Below are positions 13,257 to 19,922 of a DNA stretch of 24,516 nucleotides, piece by piece. The notes beneath the pieces were generated by a model that saw only the letters and a list, made by a program, of their open reading frames with translations, had not been told where the DNA came from and made no database searches. Where the stretch lies: assembly GCA_964393105.1 (NCBI GenBank), contig CAYMSM010000019.1, positions 1-24,516 on the forward strand, written 5' to 3'. Within the stretch, counting starts at the first letter, position 1. The number at the start of each line of letters is the position of its first letter. The position numbers and the translations under genes are program-made. Source of the stretch: CALMEC01 sp964393105 (lineage in GTDB: Bacteria; Actinomycetota; Thermoleophilia; Miltoncostaeales; Miltoncostaeaceae).

Positions 13257-14777
13257 CTAGATCCCGGCGGCGTACCCGTCCTTGCGTGGCTCCGAGCCAC
13301 CCACCAGCCCGCCGTCGCGACACTGGATGATCTGGCCGCCGCCGAATCCACCGGCGTCGGGATCGCGACGGATGGCGTGACCACGACGCGCGAGATCACC
13401 GCCGAGACCCCACAAGTCGGGCTCGAGCGCGAGCTCCCACCCATCCACCGTGGGGTCACAGCGAAACCGGGGTGCGTTGAGCGCCTGCTGCGGGTCGCAC
13501 CCCCGATCGACCATCGCCGAGACGACCTGCAGGTGACCCTGAGCCTGCATGTGGGCGCCCATCACACCGAACGGGCCGAGCAGCGCTCCGTTTCGCAGCA
13601 ACATGCCCGGGATGATCGTGTGGAACGGTCGTTTGCCCGGCGCCAACCGGTTGGGATGCCCTGACTCCAGCGTGAACCCGGCGCCCCGGTTCTGCAGGGC
13701 GATGCCGGTGCCGGGTGCGCCGACCCGCGCCCCGAAGCCGTGGTACAGGCTTTGGATGAACGAGCACGCCATCCGGTCCTCGTCGACGACGCACAGGTAC
13801 ACCGTGCCGCCTGAGGGGAGCGCTCCGGGCACCGGATCACCCGCTCGGCCGAGGTCGATCTCGGCGCGCCGGCGGCCGAGATAGTCGGCGTCCAGATATC
13901 CGGCGGGCAACGGACCGTCGCCGACGTACCGGTAGGCGTCGCTGAACGCGAGCTTGATCGCCTCGACCTGTAGGTGCACGCGATCGGCCTCGGCCACGTG
14001 TGCCATATCGAACCCGGCCGAGATGCCGAGCGCCTGCAACGCCGCGGCGCCCCACCCGTTCGGCGGCAGCTCGACCACCTCGATGTCGCGGTATGCCATG
14101 CGCAGCGGCTCGACCCACTCCGGGGCGTGTGACGCCAGGTCCTCGGGCTCCAGCCAACTGGCCGCACAGATCGCCTCCGCCACGGGCCCGCGATACAGGC
14201 CGTCGAGCCCGTGGTCGGCGATCCGCCGCAGGGTCCCGGCGAGGGCCGGGTTCGTCACCGTGTCCCCGACGCGCGGCGCCGGGGTGAAGCACGCCGCAAG
14301 CTCGGCATCCTCGGCGAGGGTGGGCGCGAGGCCAGCCCACGCCCGGCTGATGATCGGCGTCGCGACGAACCCCCGCTCGGCCGCGTCGATGGCCGGTGAG
14401 AGACACCGATCGAGCCCCAGCCGTCCATGACGCTCGAGCAGCGCCACCCAACCCGACACGGTGCCCGGCACGGTGACCGACATCGGGCCGTACAGCGGGA
14501 GTTGCTCAAACGAGTTCGGGTCCGCGGCACGGGGTGCGCGGCCGCTGGCGTTGAGTCCGATCAGCTCGCCATCGCGCCACACCAGCGCAAAAGCGTCGCC
14601 GCCGATCCCGGTCGACATGGGCTCGCAGACGCACAGGACCGCTGCGGCCGCAACAGCGGCGTCGCATGCGTTGCCTCCGGCGCGAAGGATGTCGAGGGCG
14701 GCATCGGTTGCGTGCGGGTGGCTCGTCGCCGCCATCGCCCGCGACGCGACGACCACCGCTCGCTCCCCGTCCGCCAT
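13257..14777 (-). CDS. Gamma-glutamyltransferase family protein
   Basis: The 506-residue protein is an N-terminal-nucleophile hydrolase precursor of the gamma-glutamyltranspeptidase family, which cleaves or transfers gamma-glutamyl groups from glutathione-like compounds. Near the start are SRAMAATSHPHATDAAL and GGNACDAAVAAAAVLCVCEP continuing to MSTGIGGD, conserved in the large subunit. The likely nucleophile is Thr325 in PSGGTVYLCVVDEDRMACS, where self-cleavage would create the small subunit; GKRPFHTIIP and ALNAPRF are typical small-subunit motifs. It is shorter than the E. coli enzyme (580) and shows no signal peptide, like the cytoplasmic YwrD-type members. TACGCT lies 6 nt before the ATG and no Shine-Dalgarno is present, so the mRNA is probably leaderless. 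The true substrate of this subgroup is not established. Confidence 0.95.
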   Translation of the reverse strand: MADGERAVVVASRAMAATSHPHATDAALDILRAGGNACDAAVAAAAVLCVCEPMSTGIGGDAFALVWRDGELIGLNASGRAPRAADPNSFEQLPLYGPMSVTVPGTVSGWVALLERHGRLGLDRCLSPAIDAAERGFVATPIISRAWAGLAPTLAEDAELAACFTPAPRVGDTVTNPALAGTLRRIADHGLDGLYRGPVAEAICAASWLEPEDLASHAPEWVEPLRMAYRDIEVVELPPNGWGAAALQALGISAGFDMAHVAEADRVHLQVEAIKLAFSDAYRYVGDGPLPAGYLDADYLGRRRAEIDLGRAGDPVPGALPSGGTVYLCVVDEDRMACSFIQSLYHGFGARVGAPGTGIALQNRGAGFTLESGHPNRLAPGKRPFHTIIPGMLLRNGALLGPFGVMGAHMQAQGHLQVVSAMVDRGCDPQQALNAPRFRCDPTVDGWELALEPDLWGLGGDLARRGHAIRRDPDAGGFGGGQIIQCRDGGLVGGSEPRKDGYAAGI

Positions 14778-14783
14778 CCGCTG

Positions 14784-14789
14784 AGCGTA
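14784..14789 (-). promoter_or_regulatory. Putative -10 element (TACGCT) of the gamma-glutamyltransferase gene
   Basis: On the minus strand TACGCT is separated by 6 nt from the ATG at 14777, the same geometry as several other genes in this window. Confidence 0.45.
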
Positions 14790-14812
14790 CCGACCGGATC
14801 GAACGGAGTGAT

Positions 14813-14899
14813 CTCACCCTCTGCAATTGCGGTGTCAGGAATGCCGGGCGTGGCCGCCCGCCCGCGGCGGGTGAAAATAGGACTCGATCTCAGGGTGAG
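14813..14899. repeat. Inverted repeat pair flanking the intergenic region after phenylalanine hydroxylase
   Basis: CTCACCCT (14813-14820) and AGGGTGAG (14892-14899) are exact inverted copies 71 bp apart. The second abuts the stop codon of the hydroxylase gene. A G/C-rich short hairpin (14861-14871) lies between. The meaning is unclear; it may contribute to termination. Confidence 0.4.
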
Positions 14900-15751
14900 C
14901 TACGGGACGATGTGCGTGCGGAACCAGCCTTCGTCGTAGACCCGGAACCACGCGGACAGGGTCTCGATGACGTGGTCCATGCTCTCGCCGGCGAACAGCA
15001 CCGGCTGGTAGGTCGTGATGTCGTAGTCGGTCGTGCCCATCGCGACGATGTCGAACGGGCGGACCTCGGCGTTGCGGAACATCTCGATCTCACCGAACGA
15101 GGACAGCAGGCCCGCGCCGTAGCAGCGCAGCTCGCCTTCCTCGTAGGCCACCCCGAACTCGAGTGTGAACCAGAACACGCGGCTGAAGAAGGCCAGCGCC
15201 GCGTCGCTCGTCGCCCGCCGCGACGCCTCGCCCGCCAATCGCGAGAGTTCCGCCAGACGCGGATCGCCGAGCATGCCGCAATGCCCGATGACCTCGTGCA
15301 CCATGTCCGGCTCCGGTGTGTAGAACGGAACGGACGTGTGGCGGATGTACTGCGTCGACAGGAAGCACCGGTCGGCCAGCGCTCCGTAGAACCGCCGTGT
15401 CGGAACGAGCCCCGCCACCGGCTCGACGCGGAAGCCGGTCAGCTCACCCAAGCGCGCGGACACCTCACCGAGTTGCGGAACACCGTCGCGCCGAAGCTGT
15501 AGGGCGACGACGCCCTCGCGCGGCGCGCGGCACGCGAAGCGCTCGTGCTTGCGCTCCAACTCCGCCGACACGAGCTTCCACAGCTCGTCTTCGTCCTGGG
15601 TATAGCCCACCTCGGGAATCGGCGCGCCCGACACGTAGCGCTCACCGACCAGCGCGATCTGCGCGCGGCGGGTGCGATAGCCCGCATCGGAGACGCCGGG
15701 ATGATCGGGGGGGAGCGCGAGGTCCTGTGCGACGGGTGTTCCGGTAGCCAT
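14900..15751 (-). CDS. phhA: Phenylalanine 4-hydroxylase, pterin-dependent
   Basis: The 283-residue monodomain enzyme oxidises phenylalanine to tyrosine with O2 and a tetrahydropterin, in the cytoplasm. The iron ligands are visible: His152 and His157 in VHEVIGHCGMLGDPRLAEL, and Glu198 in WFTLEFGV. The 46-residue gap from the first His to the Glu equals that of the Chromobacterium enzyme. Length is typical of bacterial forms without a regulatory domain. The ATG at 15751 has GAGGACGG upstream; the open frame beyond it is the promoter region. It is divergent from an Lrp/AsnC gene, and the downstream enzymes of tyrosine breakdown lie on the right of the window, so it feeds that pathway. No pterin carbinolamine dehydratase gene is seen nearby. 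Confidence 0.96.
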   Translation of the reverse strand: MATGTPVAQDLALPPDHPGVSDAGYRTRRAQIALVGERYVSGAPIPEVGYTQDEDELWKLVSAELERKHERFACRAPREGVVALQLRRDGVPQLGEVSARLGELTGFRVEPVAGLVPTRRFYGALADRCFLSTQYIRHTSVPFYTPEPDMVHEVIGHCGMLGDPRLAELSRLAGEASRRATSDAALAFFSRVFWFTLEFGVAYEEGELRCYGAGLLSSFGEIEMFRNAEVRPFDIVAMGTTDYDITTYQPVLFAGESMDHVIETLSAWFRVYDEGWFRTHIVP

Positions 15752-15778
15752 GGTCCGTCCTCGATTGGTGTCTCCCAT

Positions 15779-15807
15779 AGGATCGTCACCGACGTCATTT
15801 TGGTCAA
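15779..15807 (-). promoter_or_regulatory. Sigma70-like promoter of the phenylalanine hydroxylase gene
   Basis: On the minus strand, TTGACC (15807-15802) is followed after 17 bp by GATCCT (15784-15779). Transcription would start near 15772, giving a leader of about 20 nt with the ribosome binding site. Confidence 0.5.
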
Positions 15808-15873
15808 GCATTTCGACAGAGACGAGACGTTCTGCTTGACTTTTCACAACAATGTCGCCAAAGTGGTCATGCA
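15801..15873. promoter_or_regulatory. Putative Lrp/AsnC operator array, three phased sites
   Basis: TGGTCAAGCA (15801-15810), its inverted partner TGCTTGACTT (15833-15842, 8 of 10 matching) and TGGTCATGCA (15864-15873, 9 of 10) have centres 31-32 bp apart, about three helical turns. The first two overlap the -35 elements of the two divergent promoters and the third covers the -10/start region of the Lrp gene. The spacing suits an Lrp-type multimer, and autoregulation is a reasonable inference. Part of the symmetry comes simply from the two TTGAC boxes. Confidence 0.5.
15836..15864 (+). promoter_or_regulatory. Putative promoter of the first Lrp/AsnC gene
   Basis: TTGACT (15836-15841) is followed after 17 bp by CAAAGT (15859-15864), a weak -10. 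The transcript would start near 15871, about 40 nt before the ATG. Confidence 0.4.
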
Positions 15874-15909
15874 CACGGGCTGGACGCCCAGACGAGACGA
15901 CGATCTGAC

Positions 15910-16362
15910 ATGCAGCTCGACGACATCGACCACGCGATCCTCGCGGAGCTCCAGCGCGACGGGCGACTCTCGGTCAGCGACCTGGCCGCCCGGGTCTCGG
16001 TATCGCGCGCGACGGCCTACAGCCGCATGAAGCACCTGCGTGACGACGGGGTCATCCGCTCCGTGCGCGCGGATGTCGACCCCGCCAAGGTCGGGTTGAC
16101 GATCGGCGCCGTTGTCCTTGGCGACGTCGAGCAAGCCAGCTGGCGTGCGGTACGCACGCGATTGCTCGCGCTCCCCGGCGTCGAGTACGTCGCGCTCACG
16201 AGCGGGGGTCACGACTTCATGTTGATCGTCCGCGCCCCGGACATGGCGGCGTTGCGTGATCTGGTCCTGCTCAAGCTCCACGACATGCCGGAGATCCGCA
16301 CGACTCAGACCATGCTGATGCTGGACGAGGTACACCGACCCATCGCGGAGACCGCAACGTGA
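15910..16362 (+). CDS. Lrp/AsnC family transcriptional regulator
   Basis: The 150-residue protein has the standard two-part structure. Residues 1-55 form the winged helix-turn-helix: LDDIDHAILAELQRDGRLSV, then SDLAARVSVSRATAYSRMKHL, with the recognition helix near 31-42. Residues 60-145 form the ligand-binding RAM domain with VEYVALTSGGHDFMLIVRAPD, which includes the conserved G-x-x-D turn. Such regulators sense amino acids and assemble as dimers to octamers. The gene is divergent from phenylalanine hydroxylase and overlaps the acyl-CoA synthetase gene by 4 bp (GTGA), so it is likely to control the aromatic catabolic genes in response to Phe, Tyr or a downstream metabolite. The ligand is inferred from context only. 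Confidence 0.95.
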   Translation: MQLDDIDHAILAELQRDGRLSVSDLAARVSVSRATAYSRMKHLRDDGVIRSVRADVDPAKVGLTIGAVVLGDVEQASWRAVRTRLLALPGVEYVALTSGGHDFMLIVRAPDMAALRDLVLLKLHDMPEIRTTQTMLMLDEVHRPIAETAT

Positions 16363-18290
16363 GCGACCCGGTGTGGACGCCCTCACCCGAGGTCGTCGCG
16401 GCTGCCAACACCACGCGCTTCGCCCGCGCGCACGGTCTCACCGACCACGCCGAGCTGCTCCAACGCTCCCTTGACGATCCCGAGTGGTTCTGGGACGCGG
16501 TCGTCACGTGGCTCGACCTCGGGTTTCGGACTCCCTACGACCGCGTCTTCGACGCCGGCGCAGGACCGGCATGGACCACGTGGTTCGTCGGTGGCACGCT
16601 GAACCTGGCATGGAGCTGCGTAGGCCGTCACGCGGCGTCGGACGCCGCCGGCCGGCCGGCGGTCATCGCCGAACGCGAGGGCGGGGCGGTGACATCGCGG
16701 ACCTATCGCGAGCTCGCAGATGACATCGCACGACTGGCCGGCGGCTTGCGCGCGGCAGGCATCGCCGCCGGAGATCGCGTTGCGCTCGTCATGCCGATGT
16801 CGACCGCCGCCATCACCGCGTTCCACGCCATCGCATGGGCTGGCGCCGTCGCCGTGCCTGTCTTCTCAGGCTTTTCTGCGACCGCCATCGCCGCTCGGCT
16901 GGTCGACTCCGATGCGGTCGCCGTCATCACCGCCGATGCCACGACGCGCCGCGGGACGATCGTCGGGATCAAGGGCATCGTCGACGAAGCCGTCGCCACC
17001 GCGCCCTGCGTCCGTACCGTCGTGGTCCACCGGCACCTCGGAACAGACGTCGATTGGACCTCGGGGCGGGACATCGGGTGGGACGACGTCACAGCCGCGT
17101 CACCGATCGAGCCCGAGTGGGTCCCTTCGGAGCATCCGGTCATGATCGCCTACACGTCGGGCACGACCGGGCGACCGAAGGGCGCGGTCCACGTCCACGG
17201 TGGCCTGTTGGTCAAGCTCGCCCAGGAGGGGCACTTCCAGGCGGACGTGCATCCCGGCGACCGGCTGTCGTGGATCACGGACATGGGCTGGATCATGGGC
17301 CCCTGGGCGATGATCGCCGCCCACGCCAACGGCGGGACGCTGGTGGTGCTGGACGGGGCGCCGGACTTCCCCGAGCCGGACCGGGTCGCTCGGTTCGTCG
17401 AGCGCCACCGTGTGACGTTCCTCGGCGTTTCCCCCACGCTGGTGCGCGCGCTGCGAAACCACGGGCCGGCCGCGTACGCGGGCACCGACTTGTCGTCGCT
17501 CCGGGCATTCGGTTCGACGGGCGAGCCGTGGAACCTCGAGCCATACATGTGGCTCGCCACGCGGGTGGGCGGGGGTCGCGTCCCGATCATCAACATCAGC
17601 GGCGGCACGGAGGTGGGCGCCTGCTTCCTGTCGTGTGACGTGACGGTGCCGATCACGCCGTGCTCGCTCGGGCGACCCTCGCTCGGGATGGCGGTCGACG
17701 TGTGGGACGACCACGGCCGGCCCGTTCGAGACGGTGGTGTGGGTGAGCTCGTCTGCACCGCGCCATGGCCCGGAATGACGCGGGGGGTGTGGGGCGATCC
17801 CGAGCGCTACCTGGCCACGTACTGGTCGCGCTGGCCGGACGTCTGGGTTCACGGCGACTGGGCGAGCATCGCGGCGGACGGCAACTGGTTCCTGCACGGT
17901 CGCTCCGACGACACGCTCAACGTCGCCGGCAAACGGGTCGGACCCGCGGAGTACGAATCGGCGCTGGTCGGCCATCCTGCCGTGACAGAGGCCTGCGCCG
18001 TCGGCATTCCACACGAGACCAAGGGCGAGACCGCGTGGTGCTACGTCGTGCCGGCCCCGGGGGTCGATCCGGACGAGGCGTTGCGCGCCGAGCTGGTCGC
18101 GGCGATCGAAGCCGAGCTGGGCAAGGCCTTTCGCCCGGGGGCGGTGCGCTTCGTCACCACGCTGCCCCGCACGCGGTCGGCCAAGATCGTGCGGCGGGCC
18201 GTCCGGGCCGCGGTGCTGGGCGAGGACCCGGGTGATCTCTCTACGCTCGAGGATCCCATGGCGCTCGACGCGATCCGGGCGGCCGGCTGA
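16359..18290 (+). CDS. Acetyl/acetoacetyl-CoA synthetase-like AMP-forming acyl-CoA synthetase
   Basis: The 643-residue enzyme belongs to the ANL superfamily, which activates a carboxylate with ATP and then transfers it to CoA. Motifs in order: YTSGTTGRPKGA near residue 265 (ATP phosphate loop), SGGTEVGACF near 413, HGDWAS near 500, GRSDDTLNVAGKRVGPAEYES near 515-535, and PRTRSAKIVRR with catalytic Lys609. The N-terminal WFWDAVVTWLDLGF and LNLAWSCVGRHA are typical of the acetyl-, propionyl- and acetoacetyl-CoA synthetase group. It starts with GTG inside the Lrp gene stop and its own TGA overlaps the fumarylacetoacetase ATG by one base, so the three genes are translationally coupled. Because fumarylacetoacetase releases acetoacetate, acetoacetate is a plausible substrate, but the sequence alone does not prove it. 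Confidence 0.92.
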   Translation: MSDPVWTPSPEVVAAANTTRFARAHGLTDHAELLQRSLDDPEWFWDAVVTWLDLGFRTPYDRVFDAGAGPAWTTWFVGGTLNLAWSCVGRHAASDAAGRPAVIAEREGGAVTSRTYRELADDIARLAGGLRAAGIAAGDRVALVMPMSTAAITAFHAIAWAGAVAVPVFSGFSATAIAARLVDSDAVAVITADATTRRGTIVGIKGIVDEAVATAPCVRTVVVHRHLGTDVDWTSGRDIGWDDVTAASPIEPEWVPSEHPVMIAYTSGTTGRPKGAVHVHGGLLVKLAQEGHFQADVHPGDRLSWITDMGWIMGPWAMIAAHANGGTLVVLDGAPDFPEPDRVARFVERHRVTFLGVSPTLVRALRNHGPAAYAGTDLSSLRAFGSTGEPWNLEPYMWLATRVGGGRVPIINISGGTEVGACFLSCDVTVPITPCSLGRPSLGMAVDVWDDHGRPVRDGGVGELVCTAPWPGMTRGVWGDPERYLATYWSRWPDVWVHGDWASIAADGNWFLHGRSDDTLNVAGKRVGPAEYESALVGHPAVTEACAVGIPHETKGETAWCYVVPAPGVDPDEALRAELVAAIEAELGKAFRPGAVRFVTTLPRTRSAKIVRRAVRAAVLGEDPGDLSTLEDPMALDAIRAAG

Positions 18291-19129
18291 TGCGTCTCGT
18301 CACGTTCCGCGATCCCACGGGCGAGACCCACGTCGGAACGCTCACCGAGACCGGAGTGCAGCAACTCGAGGCCCCGTCGATGATCGCGTGGCTCCGCGGC
18401 GAGGGGCACGAGCCGGCCTCGGTCTCGTGGGCTCCCGACGAGGTCACCCTGCTGGCGCCGGTCCCCGAGCCTCCAAGCGTGCGTGACTTCTACGCGTTCG
18501 AAGGCCACGTGGCCGCCGGGTGGCGCCGGCGGGAGCAGCCGATCCCGCCCTACTGGTACGAGGCACCGGTGTTCTACTTCAGCAACCCGGCGTCGATCAT
18601 CGGTCCGGACGAACCGGTGCACCGTCCCGCGGCGACCCGGATGCTCGACTTCGAGCTCGAGATCGCCGCGGTCATCGGCGGGGACGGTCAGATCGCAGGG
18701 TTCACCCTGATGAACGACTGGAGCGCGCGCGACGTCCAGCGCCAGGAGATGACCGTGCTCCTCGGCCCGGCGAAGGGCAAGGACTTCGCCACCTCCCTCG
18801 GCCCCTGGCTGGTGACCCCCGACGAGCTGCCCTACCGCGACGGGGTGCTCTCGATCGAGGCGAGCGTCGCGCTCAACGGCGTCGAGATCGGCCGGGGCCG
18901 GACGAACGCGATGCAGTTCACATGGGACGAGCTCGTCGCCCACGCCGCCCGTGACACACGGCTGCGACCGGGCGACATCCTGGGATCCGGCACCCTTGAC
19001 CGCGGTTGCCTGCTCGAGCTCGGCCCGCTGGAGGGCGACCGCTGGATGGAGCCCGGCGATGCCGTGACCCTCGCAGCCGATGGGCTCGGACACCTCACCA
19101 CCCGGTGTCAGACACCCTATGGTGAATAG
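18290..19129 (+). CDS. fahA: Fumarylacetoacetase family hydrolase
   Basis: The 279-residue protein belongs to the FAH superfamily. Conserved elements are VRDFYAFEGHV near 64, MLDFELEIAAVIGGDG near 118-133 (metal-binding Glu-x-Glu), MNDWSARDVQRQEM near 141 with the next metal-binding Asp, KGKDFATSLGPWLVTPDEL near 162, and GDILGSGTLDRGC near 226. The fold hydrolyses beta-diketones such as fumarylacetoacetate to fumarate and acetoacetate. The family also contains other hydrolases, but the position beside phenylalanine hydroxylase, 4-hydroxyphenylpyruvate dioxygenase and homogentisate dioxygenase favours the tyrosine-pathway role. The last codons are made of a palindrome (GGTGTCAGACACC) that recurs in part just downstream, so the present C-terminus may have been altered by that element. 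Confidence 0.88.
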   Translation: MRLVTFRDPTGETHVGTLTETGVQQLEAPSMIAWLRGEGHEPASVSWAPDEVTLLAPVPEPPSVRDFYAFEGHVAAGWRRREQPIPPYWYEAPVFYFSNPASIIGPDEPVHRPAATRMLDFELEIAAVIGGDGQIAGFTLMNDWSARDVQRQEMTVLLGPAKGKDFATSLGPWLVTPDELPYRDGVLSIEASVALNGVEIGRGRTNAMQFTWDELVAHAARDTRLRPGDILGSGTLDRGCLLELGPLEGDRWMEPGDAVTLAADGLGHLTTRCQTPYGE

Positions 19130-19183
19130 CGGTTCCCTCCCCAGCTGGTGCAACACCTCGTGTCAGACACACCGTGTTGCACC
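19104..19183. repeat. Repeated GTGTCAGACAC palindrome; second copy inside a larger nested palindrome
   Basis: GGTGTCAGACACC (19104-19116) lies in the last codons of the fumarylacetoacetase gene. A second GTGTCAGACAC (19160-19170) sits in the exact centre of a larger inverted repeat, GGTGCAACAC (19147-19156) and GTGTTGCACC (19174-19183). Both palindromes share the centre 19165, and only three base pairs between them mismatch. It could be a terminator, a REP-like element or an operator. There is no U-run. The rest of 19130-19258 is non-coding. Confidence 0.6.
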
Positions 19184-19258
19184 GCTTCGATTCGCCGGAG
19201 CCATACGTCTCAGTCGGGCAGCCCTAGGACGCACGCACACCACGATCTAGGAGGATCA

Positions 19259-19909
19259 ATGGCGCAACGTCGTCTGGAGATCACCGAACCCATCGCGGCA
19301 TGGCTCGACGAGCTGAACGCGCCGCCGGACGCCGCCGCGGCGATCCTGGAGCGGCACGCAGACCATCCGCGCGCGCAGATGATGACGCATCCCGACGTCG
19401 GTCGGCTGCTCGCCGCGCTCGTGCGGATGACGGGCGGCAGGCGGGTCCTCGAAATCGGGACCTTCGTCGGCGTCTCGGCGGTGTGGATGGCCGGTGCGCT
19501 CGATCCGGACGGCGCACTCGACACGCTCGAGGTCGACGAGGAGACCGCCGACCTCGCTGAGCGGAACATCGCACGAAGCGGTATGGCCGATCGGATCACC
19601 GTCCACCGGGGTCCGGCGCTCACGACGCTTGTCCGATTCGACGACAGTTGCTACGACCTGGCCTACATCGATGCGGACAAGCCGGGCTACCCGGCCTACC
19701 TGCAGGAATGTGCGCGGCTGGTACGTTCCGGCGGCGTGATCGTCGCCGACAACCTCTTCCTGGGCGGACGGGCAGCCGAACGCGGCACAGCCGACGAAGG
19801 CGCGCTGGCCATGCGGGAAGCCGCGGAGGCCGCCGCATCCGATCATCGCCTCACGACCGCGGCCCTCAGTGTGGGCGACGGCGTGTTCCTCGCGATCGTC
19901 GGTGCTTGA
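19259..19909 (+). CDS. SAM-dependent O-methyltransferase, COMT-like class I
   Basis: The 216-residue protein matches the small bacterial O-methyltransferase family (Methyltransf_3), which methylates catechol-type hydroxyls with S-adenosylmethionine, usually with a divalent metal. RVLEIGTFVGVSAVWMAGAL near residue 62-80 is the SAM-binding loop, LDTLEVDEETADLAE carries the acidic residue for the ribose, and YDLAYIDADKPGYPAY near 133-148 holds the metal-binding Asp. GGVIVADNLFLGG completes the core. The ATG at 19259 is preceded by a perfect AGGAGG with a 4-nt gap. It follows fumarylacetoacetase after a 129-bp gap with a nested palindrome, so it may be a separate unit. Homogentisate-like aromatics are possible substrates by context only. 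Confidence 0.93.
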   Translation: MAQRRLEITEPIAAWLDELNAPPDAAAAILERHADHPRAQMMTHPDVGRLLAALVRMTGGRRVLEIGTFVGVSAVWMAGALDPDGALDTLEVDEETADLAERNIARSGMADRITVHRGPALTTLVRFDDSCYDLAYIDADKPGYPAYLQECARLVRSGGVIVADNLFLGGRAAERGTADEGALAMREAAEAAASDHRLTTAALSVGDGVFLAIVGA

Positions 19910-19915
19910 TAGCGT
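19910..19915 (+). promoter_or_regulatory. Possible -10 element (TAGCGT) of the MoaD-propeller gene
   Basis: TAGCGT begins immediately after the methyltransferase stop codon (its first T follows TGA) and lies 7 nt before the ATG at 19923. There is no Shine-Dalgarno, so a leaderless start within the operon-like region is possible. Confidence 0.35.
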
Positions 19916-19922
19916 CGGGCCC

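Noticed and set aside
14861..14871. Intrinsic terminator after phenylalanine hydroxylase
   Set aside because: The G/C-rich hairpin has no U-run on the minus-strand 3' side, so I list only the surrounding inverted repeat.
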